Translations under genes and position numbers: made by a program | Shown here: positions 1 to 5,903 of the stretch, piece by piece | Layout of the letters: every line of letters begins with the position of its first letter | Numbering within the stretch: the first letter of the stretch is position 1 | Notes under the pieces: generated by a model | What the model saw: the letters and a program-made list of their open reading frames with translations, nothing else | Told to the model about the DNA's origin: nothing | Databases searched by the model: none | Assembly: GCA_902783995.1 (NCBI GenBank) | Contig: CACZTG010000057.1 | Span: 1 to 6,476 of the forward strand | DNA length: 6,476 nt | From: an uncultured Ruminococcus sp. | GTDB lineage: Bacteria; Bacillota_A; Clostridia; RUG12999 | Direction of reading: 5' to 3'

Positions 1-1
1 A

Positions 2-328
2 AGAGAACTCAGGCTCATTAAGGTTGCGGCTCCGGGCGGCGGTTATCGTTACGCTACCTCCGCCGGCGAAACCGGAAGCAGCGATACTGAATCAAGGCTC
101 AATATCATTCTGGGGGAATCTATGACAGAAATTGATTACGCTCTTAATCAGGTCGTTGTTAAAACCCTTCCGGGTATGGCAAACGCTGCTGCCGCCGCTG
201 TTGACAGCTGTATAGCCAATCATTCCATTGTCGGCAGCATTGCAGGCGATGACACTCTCCTTTTAATTATGCGTGATGAAAAGGAAGCCGTAAAGCTTGT
301 TTCATATCTTAACAGAATTTTGAAATAA
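2..328 (+). CDS. argR: Arginine repressor ArgR, C-terminal part (5' end outside window)
   Basis: ArgR/AhrC is a hexameric, arginine-sensing transcription regulator that represses arginine biosynthesis genes and can activate catabolic ones. The reading frame is open from base 2, so this is 108 codons of a protein usually about 150 residues long; roughly the first 40 residues, most of the winged-helix DNA-binding domain, are missing. The visible part begins with RELRLIKV followed by GGGYRYA, which matches the end of that DNA-binding domain. The arginine-binding and oligomerisation domain follows: VVVKTLPGMANAAAAAVD, then GSIAGDDTLLLIMRDE. The GDDT Asp pair is the arginine-contacting motif of the family. 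The ATG at 122 is an internal methionine and not the start. recN begins 16 bases after the stop, the usual Firmicutes argR-recN order. No ARG-box operator was identified here; the promoter lies upstream of the window. Confidence 0.93.
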   Translation, partial: RELRLIKVAAPGGGYRYATSAGETGSSDTESRLNIILGESMTEIDYALNQVVVKTLPGMANAAAAAVDSCIANHSIVGSIAGDDTLLLIMRDEKEAVKLVSYLNRILK

Positions 329-344
329 TGGTGGTTTTGTAATT

Positions 345-2012
345 ATGCTGCTTCATTTAAAAATCAAAAATATTGCCGTTATTGAAGAAGCCGATATTGA
401 TTTTAAAGACGGTCTTAATGTGCTTACCGGCGAAACAGGCGCCGGTAAATCAATACTTATAGATTCGATATCCATGCTTACGGGTGTCCGTTCAAACCGT
501 GAATTAATACGCACGGGCGAAACCATGGCATTTGTAGGCGGTCTTTTTATGCCTGATGATAAGGTTTTCAAAATTCTTCAAAGCTGCGGCATAGATAAAC
601 CGGAGGACGGACTTCTTCAAATAAACCGTGAAATAAGCATTTCGGGAAAATCCGTCTGCCGCATAAACGGCGAACAATGTCCTCTTTCCGTTCTCAAAAG
701 TATCGGATATCTTCTTATAAATATCCACGGTCAGCAGGACGCTTTTCAGCTTTACGCTCCCGAAAAGCATATTATTTTGCTTGACAAATGGTGTGCCGAT
801 GAACTTAGCGGCAAGCTCAAAAGCTATCGCGAAAGCTATAAAGCATATATTTCGGCCGCCAAAAAACGTAAAGCTCTTAAAGAAATGGCGGAGAAAAGGA
901 ATAGTGAGATTGATTTTCTCGAATATGAAATAAATGAAATTGAAGCCGCCGCTCTGATGCCCGGCGAGGAGCAGGCGCTTTCCGAAAAACGTACAGCGCT
1001 TATAAACAGAGAAAAAATCGCGCAGGCCAAAGCGCAGGCTGTTTCAATGCTTTTTGACGACGCGGGCTGCGCAAGAGAAAATATGGATATTGCCGCTGCA
1101 AAGCTTGAATACGCGTCGGGTTTTGATAAAGCTCTCGAAAAAACCGCGGCGTCCTTAAAGGAAGCGTTATACATACTTGACGATATTAACCGAAGCGGCG
1201 TCCTGAAGGAAGAAAATTACGTTTCCGGCGAGCTTGAGGAAATCACCGACAGGCTTGATGTCATAAAAAAACTTGAGCGTAAATACGGCGCGACGGAAGC
1301 TGATATTTTAAACAGGCTCGAAGCTTCGCAAAACCGGCTTAAAGAGCTTAAAGAAAATGCTTTGCTTGAAAATGAGCTTGATGAAAACCTTATTGTTTTA
1401 AAGCGTGATATAGAAAAAAAAGCCGAGGAGCTTCATAATATCCGCCTGAAAAATGCTGAAAAGCTTTCCGCCGAAATTGAAAAACAGCTTGAGGAGCTTA
1501 ATATGCAGGGCAGCAAGTTTGTTGTGGATATAAAAAAAGTACCCTATGGCGGTCTGGGCTGTGACGGTGTTGAATTTTTTATATCGCCAAACCGCGGCGA
1601 GGATGTAAAGCCGCTTTCAAAAATAGCTTCGGGCGGCGAGCTGAGCCGTATTATACTTGCGATAAAGTGCATAATGGCACGCACAGACGACGCGGAAACA
1701 TATGTTTTTGATGAAATTGACAGCGGTGTAAGCGGCAGAGCTGCCGAAAAGGTCGCGGCAAAGCTGCAAATGGTATCCGAAAAAAAACAAACTCTTGTAA
1801 TTACCCACCTTGGACATATTGCAGCGGCGGGAAAACATCATTATAAAATTGAAAAGCTTACAGAAGGCTCAAGAACAAAAACTTATATTACACCGCTTGA
1901 CGAAAGCGGCAGAATACGGGAAATCGCGCGGATTAATTCAGGCAGTGATTTAACCGCCGCCGCTCTAAATCAGGCAAAAGAATTGCTTGAAAAAGCTAAA
2001 AAACACGGATAA
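345..2012 (+). CDS. recN: DNA repair protein RecN
   Basis: RecN is a cytoplasmic SMC-like ATPase recruited early to double-strand breaks, where it helps hold DNA ends for RecA-dependent recombination. The 555-residue length is normal for the family. The N-terminal head half has the Walker A motif GETGAGKS (residues 29-36) and a Q-loop INIHGQQD (125-132). A long Lys/Glu-rich, probably coiled-coil arm spans about 150-390. The C-terminal head half has the ABC signature ASGGELSR (428-435), Walker B YVFDEIDSGVSG (453-464) and the H-loop histidine in ITHLGHIAA (H488). The ATG at 345 begins the typical LLHLKIKNIAVIEE opening, with a modest GGTGG about 10 bases upstream. Two normally well-kept motifs differ: THLPQ is THLGH here, and the C-terminal ARMLGG-like motif is ARINSG. 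All ATPase residues are present, so I expect a working protein. It sits between argR and azlC with 16-base gaps on both sides and is probably co-transcribed with them. Confidence 0.96.
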   Translation: MLLHLKIKNIAVIEEADIDFKDGLNVLTGETGAGKSILIDSISMLTGVRSNRELIRTGETMAFVGGLFMPDDKVFKILQSCGIDKPEDGLLQINREISISGKSVCRINGEQCPLSVLKSIGYLLINIHGQQDAFQLYAPEKHIILLDKWCADELSGKLKSYRESYKAYISAAKKRKALKEMAEKRNSEIDFLEYEINEIEAAALMPGEEQALSEKRTALINREKIAQAKAQAVSMLFDDAGCARENMDIAAAKLEYASGFDKALEKTAASLKEALYILDDINRSGVLKEENYVSGELEEITDRLDVIKKLERKYGATEADILNRLEASQNRLKELKENALLENELDENLIVLKRDIEKKAEELHNIRLKNAEKLSAEIEKQLEELNMQGSKFVVDIKKVPYGGLGCDGVEFFISPNRGEDVKPLSKIASGGELSRIILAIKCIMARTDDAETYVFDEIDSGVSGRAAEKVAAKLQMVSEKKQTLVITHLGHIAAAGKHHYKIEKLTEGSRTKTYITPLDESGRIREIARINSGSDLTAAALNQAKELLEKAKKHG

Positions 2013-2028
2013 AAGGAATTAATTTACT

Positions 2029-2742
2029 ATGGCAAATACAAAATCAGCATATAAAGAAGGTTTTTTTGCGGGTATGCCGATAGGACTCGGCTATTTCCCG
2101 ATATCCTTCGGTTTCGGAATAACAACGGTAAATCTCGGAATTAAAGCAATTTACGCTATACTTATATCCGTAACCAACCTCACCTCGGCGGGACAGGTGG
2201 CGGGTATCAGCGTCATCGCGGCGGCGGGTACGCTTTTTGAAACAGCGCTCACACAATTTATAATAAACCTCCGCTATTCCCTTATGGGCATTGCTCTTTC
2301 ACAGCGTCTGAGCCCTTCCTTCGGAACGGTTCACCGTTTTTTTACATCTTTTTTTATAACAGATGAAATTTTTGCGGTTGCCGCAACGCGGAAGTGCCCT
2401 GTTACGCCCTCTTATATGTATGGGCTCGCAACCCTGCCCTTTATAGGCTGGTCTCTCGGGACAGCATGCGGAGCTATAATCGGCAGCGCTCTTCCTTCCG
2501 ATATTACAGCGGCTCTCGGTATTGCCATTTACGCTATGTTTATAGCAATTGTAATTCCGCCCGCAAAAAAGGACAAAGGCATTTTTTGCGCGGCAATCTT
2601 TGCTGCCGCTTTAAACTGCTTAATAAAATACGCGCCGCTTCCTTTTAACATATCTCCCGGCTTTGCTATTATAATCTGCGCGGTTTCGGCTTCCGCGTTC
2701 GCATCGCTTATTGCCCCGTTTAAGGAGGACAATACCGAATAA
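2029..2742 (+). CDS. azlC: AzlC family branched-chain amino acid permease subunit
   Basis: AzlC is the large membrane subunit of the AzlCD exporter, shown in Bacillus subtilis to confer resistance to 4-azaleucine and regarded as an exporter of branched-chain amino acids. The 237-residue protein is strongly hydrophobic, with about six to seven membrane segments near 11-31, 38-65, 68-92, 136-155, 158-178, 183-200 and 208-229. Family landmarks are the N-terminal GFFAGMPIGLGYFPISFGFG (11-30), the TSAGQ stretch (52-56), the NLRYSLMG motif (80-87, the NLRH.LMG position of AzlC) and TDEIFA (111-116). AAAGGA (2012-2017) lies 11 bases before the ATG and overlaps the recN stop, so translation probably follows recN closely. 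The small partner azlD comes directly after. The exact substrate cannot be read from sequence; relatives also export other amino acids. Confidence 0.92.
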   Translation: MANTKSAYKEGFFAGMPIGLGYFPISFGFGITTVNLGIKAIYAILISVTNLTSAGQVAGISVIAAAGTLFETALTQFIINLRYSLMGIALSQRLSPSFGTVHRFFTSFFITDEIFAVAATRKCPVTPSYMYGLATLPFIGWSLGTACGAIIGSALPSDITAALGIAIYAMFIAIVIPPAKKDKGIFCAAIFAAALNCLIKYAPLPFNISPGFAIIICAVSASAFASLIAPFKEDNTE

Positions 2743-2780
2743 AAAAGGTAAATGTGAATAAAAAAGGAATGATTATAAAA

Positions 2781-3098
2781 ATGAATAAAACCTTGCAATA
2801 TATATTTGTTATGGCACTTGTTACATATGCCGTAAGAATGATACCGTTTGTGCTTTTCAGACGAAAAATAACTTCGCCTTTTGTAAAAAGCATGCTGCAT
2901 TATATCCCCTATGCTGTTTTAAGCGCCATGGTAATTCCCGATGTTTTCCGCATCACAGGTGCGCAAACACCGCAGGACATAATTCCCGCGGCTGTCGGTT
3001 TTACCGTTGCCGTTATCCTTTCATATCTTGAAAGAAGCCTTCTTACCGTTGCGGTTTTTGCCTGTATAGCGGTTTACGCGGCAGGGCTTGTTTTTTAA
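2781..3098 (+). CDS. azlD: AzlD family branched-chain amino acid transport subunit
   Basis: AzlD is the small hydrophobic partner of AzlC; both are needed for azaleucine resistance in Bacillus subtilis. From ATG 2781 the product is 105 residues, normal for AzlD, and opens with the family-like segment YIFVMALVTYAVRMIPFVLF. Three to four membrane helices are visible, with a conserved-looking MLHYIPYAVLSAMVIPDVF in the middle and YLERSLLTVAVFACIAVYA near the end. The start is uncertain. GTG 2754 (114 residues) has AAAGG only 5 bases upstream; ATG 2781 has AAGGA 12 bases upstream and fits the usual protein start better; ATG 2769 is too close to that same site. I prefer 2781. The gene follows azlC by 38 bases, or 11 if GTG 2754 is used. 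No convincing intrinsic terminator follows the stop codon. Confidence 0.88.
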   Translation: MNKTLQYIFVMALVTYAVRMIPFVLFRRKITSPFVKSMLHYIPYAVLSAMVIPDVFRITGAQTPQDIIPAAVGFTVAVILSYLERSLLTVAVFACIAVYAAGLVF

Positions 3099-3184
3099 TA
3101 TTTTTTCTGCTGAAAAAGTACCTTATCTCGTATATTTTTATTCTGTTTTAATTTTTTTAGTACAGTTCGTTCTGAAATTGCATA

Positions 3185-3197
3185 TTTTTTAAAAAAA
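3185..3197 (+). promoter_or_regulatory. A/T tract, possible UP element
   Basis: Six T residues followed by seven A residues sit 3 bases upstream of the -35 hexamer at 3201. Relative to a predicted start near 3236 this is about -51 to -39, where UP elements contact the RNA polymerase alpha subunit. The tract is seen directly; the role is inferred from position and composition, and the whole gap is AT-rich, so chance is possible. Confidence 0.4.
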
Positions 3198-3200
3198 CTA

Positions 3201-3229
3201 TTGCTTTATTTCTAAAAGTATGGTAAAAT
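3201..3229 (+). promoter_or_regulatory. Candidate sigma-A promoter P1 (extended -10)
   Basis: A -35 TTGCTT (3201-3206; TTG kept, the other half weak) is followed by a 17-base spacer and a -10 TAAAAT (3224-3229), one mismatch from TATAAT. The TG dinucleotide at 3221-3222, one base before the hexamer, makes this an extended -10 promoter, which tolerates a weak -35. Predicted transcription start is near 3236, giving a leader of about 130 bases before the ATG at 3366. Confidence 0.6.
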
Positions 3230-3280
3230 AAAATAGATTATGTAAATTATACAGCCGGTTAGTTTTAATAATTTGTTATT

Positions 3281-3310
3281 TTTACACAAAAATTTTAGCC
3301 GTTTTATAAT
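3281..3310 (+). promoter_or_regulatory. Candidate sigma-A promoter P2 (near consensus)
   Basis: TTTACA (3281-3286, five of six consensus bases) and a perfect TATAAT (3305-3310) are separated by 18 bases. Predicted transcription start is near 3317, leaving a leader of about 49 bases with the ribosome binding site at 3347-3353. This is the best promoter match I see in the window and it points into the surface-polymer genes. AT-rich DNA yields chance matches, but the paired hexamers, spacing and position are all right. Confidence 0.65.
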
Positions 3311-3346
3311 TAAAAAAACAGAACTCCGGGCTTTTTCATTTTACAG

Positions 3347-3353
3347 AAGGGGG
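3347..3353 (+). promoter_or_regulatory. Ribosome binding site deciding the start at 3366
   Basis: AAGGGGG matches the Shine-Dalgarno consensus AAGGAGG at six of seven positions and ends 12 bases before ATG 3366. The spacing is a little long. No comparable site precedes the in-frame upstream TTG/ATG-like starts near 3273, so this supports translation beginning at 3366. Confidence 0.6.
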
Positions 3354-3365
3354 ACTTGCTTATCC

Positions 3366-4331
3366 ATGAATAGGACTGCAATATGTATTATAGGTGTTTA
3401 TTTCGGTAAATTGCCTGAATACATTAATTTATGGTTAAAATCCTGTTCTTATAATCCGGACATTGATTTCATAATTTTCGGAGATAATAAAATTGATAAT
3501 TTGCCCCCAAATGTTAAACATATCCCAATGACATTGCAGGAAATGAAAAAGCTTGCCGATGAAAAGCTCGGATTGGATACAGCGTTATATACGCCTTATA
3601 AGTGCTGTGATTTCAAAGTGGCATACGGAAATATTTTTGAAGACTATTTATCCGGCTATGACTTCTGGGGACATTGTGATTTTGATTTGATTTTTGGCGA
3701 TATCCGCGGCTTTATCACGGAAAAAATTTTGAGTGAATATGATAAAATCCTTTCCCTCGGCCATCTTTCACTTTACAGAAATACCAAAGAAGTAAATAAC
3801 AGATATAAACTTCCCGGAAGCACAAATAATTATAAAGCTGTCAGCTATAAAACCGTTTTTGAAAACGAAAAGTCGTTTGCTTTTGATGAATGGTGCGGAA
3901 TATACAGAATATATAATTTTAATAATCTTAAAATGTATAAAAAACTTATTTTCGCTGACATTTCCTGCAGGTTTAAACGTTTCAGATTGTCCTTCGGTAA
4001 AGGAAATCACAACAATCAGGTATTTTATTGGCAGAACGGTAAGGTTTTCGGAACGCATTATAAACATAAGCGTTATTTTACCGAAGAATATATATATATA
4101 CATTTTCAAAAGCGCGGCTTTAATGAAACTGTTTCCCAAGACTGCGACGCTTTCTATATCGGTCCGGGCGGTTTTACGGTTAAAAGTCATTATAACACGC
4201 CCACACTTCACGAAATACAAAAAATAAACCCATATAACGCAAAAACGGAAATAAACGAACGTATCAAATATTACACAGGCGATTATTTAAGATATATATA
4301 TTACAGGTTAAGAGATAAATATCTAAGGTAG
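3366..4331 (+). CDS. DUF6625-like protein, putative glycosyltransferase
   Basis: This 321-residue soluble-looking protein resembles the DUF6625 family seen in polysaccharide gene clusters; its biochemical role is not established to my knowledge. The N-terminus AICIIGVYFGKLPEYINLWL (5-24) then DFIIFGD (34-40) looks like the first Rossmann-like strands of a GT-A glycosyltransferase. PYKCCDFKVAYG (77-88) and FWGHCDFDLIFGD (100-112) follow; the D-F-D at 105-107 is a plausible DxD metal/nucleotide-sugar motif. Later landmarks are GHLSLYRN (132-139) and YIHFQKRGF (244-252). There is no signal peptide or membrane helix, so it probably acts in the cytoplasm. The frame stays open back to 3273, but ATG 3366 has the ribosome binding site, gives the family-like N-terminus, and lies downstream of promoter P2. 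It is the first gene of the right block, 26 bases before licD. Family recognition is from memory of motifs; the glycosyl-transfer role is inference. Confidence 0.78.
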   Translation: MNRTAICIIGVYFGKLPEYINLWLKSCSYNPDIDFIIFGDNKIDNLPPNVKHIPMTLQEMKKLADEKLGLDTALYTPYKCCDFKVAYGNIFEDYLSGYDFWGHCDFDLIFGDIRGFITEKILSEYDKILSLGHLSLYRNTKEVNNRYKLPGSTNNYKAVSYKTVFENEKSFAFDEWCGIYRIYNFNNLKMYKKLIFADISCRFKRFRLSFGKGNHNNQVFYWQNGKVFGTHYKHKRYFTEEYIYIHFQKRGFNETVSQDCDAFYIGPGGFTVKSHYNTPTLHEIQKINPYNAKTEINERIKYYTGDYLRYIYYRLRDKYLR

Positions 4332-4357
4332 TTTGTCTGAAAAAATATGGAGGCCAT

Positions 4358-5173
4358 ATGAAACAAATCACACCTTCCGAAGCAAAGAAAATTGAATTGG
4401 ACATTCTCCGATACGTACATAAAATATGTACAGAAAACAATATCCGATACTGGGTATGCGGAGGTACGCTTATAGGCGCCGTGCGTCATAACGGATTTAT
4501 TCCCTGGGACGATGACGTTGATATAAATATGCCGCGGCCTGATTTTGAAAGGTTCAAAAAAATAGCCGGCTCGTCAAGATATAAGCTTTTAACTGCAGAA
4601 AACGATAATTATTTTTATGCTGCCGCAAAACTTGTTGATACAAAGACTGTTTTATCGGAAAATAATTTTGTCGGTGAAATTGAAGAACTTGGTGTATATT
4701 TGGACATTTTCCCTTTGGACGGTCTGCCGGATAATATAAATAAAGCAAAAAAAGAATTCAGAAAAAGAAAAATTGCCGCCGGAAGATTCCGTATGTTTTA
4801 TACAAACGGTCCGGATATGAGTGACGGACTGTTGAAATATATTTACAGATATATAAGGTGGATAAAGGACAAAAAAATAACGGGAATTAACAAACTCCAA
4901 AAAAAATTGTTGGAATTGGAGCTTAAATATGATTATGACAGCAGCGAGCTTGTATGTTCCATCGGAGGAAGATACAAATACAAAGAAATATATCCGAAAC
5001 GCTTTTTTGAAAGTGTCATAACGCATAAATTTGAGGATACAGAGGTTAATATTCCAAGCGGATATAAGGATTTTTTAACTCAGATGTACGGTGATTACAT
5101 GAAGCTGCCGCCAAAAGAACAGCAGGTGTCAAATCATGATTTTACCGCATTTTGGAAGGATGAGCAAAAATGA
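4358..5173 (+). CDS. LicD family phosphotransferase
   Basis: LicD proteins have a nucleotidyltransferase fold and transfer a phospho-substituent from a CDP-activated donor to a cell-surface glycan; classic members add phosphocholine to teichoic acid or LPS, and the human relatives fukutin and FKRP transfer ribitol phosphate. The 271-residue protein has the family core near the N-terminus: WVCGGTLIGAVRHNGFIPW (32-50) followed by the acidic DDDVDI (51-56) that binds metal. GVYLDIFPLDGLP (112-124) and the C-terminal VNIPSGYKDFLTQMYGDYM plus PP and H260 are also typical. GGAGG (4349-4353) lies 4 bases before the ATG. The stop overlaps the start of the cytidylyltransferase gene by 4 bases, so the two are probably translationally coupled, which suggests that the donor is made by the neighbour. 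No choline kinase or licC-like gene is visible, so phosphocholine is less likely than a polyol phosphate. The acceptor is unknown. Confidence 0.92.
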   Translation: MKQITPSEAKKIELDILRYVHKICTENNIRYWVCGGTLIGAVRHNGFIPWDDDVDINMPRPDFERFKKIAGSSRYKLLTAENDNYFYAAAKLVDTKTVLSENNFVGEIEELGVYLDIFPLDGLPDNINKAKKEFRKRKIAAGRFRMFYTNGPDMSDGLLKYIYRYIRWIKDKKITGINKLQKKLLELELKYDYDSSELVCSIGGRYKYKEIYPKRFFESVITHKFEDTEVNIPSGYKDFLTQMYGDYMKLPPKEQQVSNHDFTAFWKDEQK

Positions 5174-5895
5174 ATATAGGATTAATATTTGCCGGCGGAG
5201 TCGGAAGCAGAATGCACAGCAAGGAGAAACCGAAGCAATTTTTGACAATTGCCGGAGAACCGATAATTGTACATACAATAAAACATTTTCAGAAATGTAA
5301 GAGCGTTGACGCTGTTGTTGTTGTATGTGTAAAAGATTGGATAGATTATTTTAACAAGCTTGTATATAAATTCAGGTTAACCAAGGTCAAAGCAGTCGTA
5401 CCCGGAGGCGCATCCGGGCAGCTTTCTATATATAACGGACTTCTTGAAGCAAAAAAGCTTGCGAAAGATGAACCGTCAATAGTATTGATACACGACGGAG
5501 TTCGTCCCCTTATAAACAAAGAGCTTTTAAAAGATAATATTGAATGTGTACAGAAACACGGCTCTTGCATAACAAGCGCAATAGTTAAGGAAACCATAGT
5601 TGAAATCAACGATGATTTCAGCATAAAAACCATTCCTGACCGCGCTCATTCACGGGTGGCAAAAGCTCCTCAAAGCTTTTGGCTTGATGATATTCTCTCC
5701 GCTCATAATACGGCACGTGAAAGCGGAATAACCGATTTCATAGACTCATGCACAATGATGACTCATTACGGTAAAAAATTACATATGATAGACGGTCCTT
5801 ATGAAAACATAAAAATAACCACGCCCGATGATTTCTACACAATGCGGGCAATTTTAGAAGCAAAGGAAAATGAGCAAATATATGGTTTGGAGTGA
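5170..5895 (+). CDS. IspD/TarI family cytidylyltransferase (probable polyol-phosphate cytidylyltransferase)
   Basis: Enzymes of this family join CTP to a sugar-alcohol phosphate: IspD uses methylerythritol 4-phosphate, TarI/Bcs1 use D-ribitol 5-phosphate to give CDP-ribitol. The 241-residue product is full length. The CTP-binding loop FAGGVGSRM (7-15) with KPKQFL (20-25), PGGASGQLSIYNGL (78-91), IHDGVRP (107-113), APQSFWLDDI (166-175) and ENIKITTPDDF (212-222) are the family landmarks in order. The GQ.S.YNGL version of the third motif, and YENIKITTPDDF, look more like the TarI branch than housekeeping IspD; this is judgement from memory. Context agrees: licD overlaps upstream by 4 bases (ATGA) and a TagF-like transferase follows by 8 bases, with no isoprenoid gene nearby. 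AAGGA (5156-5160) is 9 bases before the ATG. No TarJ-type reductase, the usual partner supplying ribitol 5-phosphate, is in the window. Automated annotation may name this ispD. Confidence 0.88.
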   Translation: MNIGLIFAGGVGSRMHSKEKPKQFLTIAGEPIIVHTIKHFQKCKSVDAVVVVCVKDWIDYFNKLVYKFRLTKVKAVVPGGASGQLSIYNGLLEAKKLAKDEPSIVLIHDGVRPLINKELLKDNIECVQKHGSCITSAIVKETIVEINDDFSIKTIPDRAHSRVAKAPQSFWLDDILSAHNTARESGITDFIDSCTMMTHYGKKLHMIDGPYENIKITTPDDFYTMRAILEAKENEQIYGLE

Positions 5896-5903
5896 ATCGG
5901 CAT

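Larger units (their letters stand above)
3099..3365. other. AT-rich intergenic junction between azlD and the surface-polymer cluster
   Basis: This 267-base gap has no supportable gene on either strand. It is far more AT-rich than the recN-azlD side and is full of T and A runs. It separates a housekeeping/transport block from a surface glycopolymer block and contains two tandem rightward promoter candidates described separately. A short hairpin just after azlD (3102-3117) is purely A/T-paired except for one C-G pair and has no T tract behind it, so I do not call it a terminator. Confidence 0.8.

Noticed and set aside
122..328. A stand-alone 68-residue small protein starting at ATG 122
   Set aside because: The frame is open to the left edge and the upstream translation is clear ArgR sequence; this is the tail of argR.
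353..1174. Reverse-strand open frames opposite recN
   Set aside because: They are shadows of a strongly conserved gene, with no recognisable domains or ribosome binding sites.
3102..3117. Hairpin TTTTTC-TGCT-GAAAAA after azlD as an intrinsic terminator
   Set aside because: The stem has only one C-G pair and no T tract follows it, so it would be too weak to terminate transcription.
4088..4100. (AT)n dinucleotide run inside the DUF6625 gene as a phase-variation switch
   Set aside because: It is only 13 bases and encodes an ordinary Tyr-Ile-Tyr-Ile stretch in an AT-rich gene; no sign of a frame change.
4899..4906. A8 tracts in the licD gene (and at 6293-6300 in the TagF-like gene) as contingency loci
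   Set aside because: A run of the same length occurs in recN (1770-1777), so such tracts are a composition effect of Lys codons, not special to surface genes.
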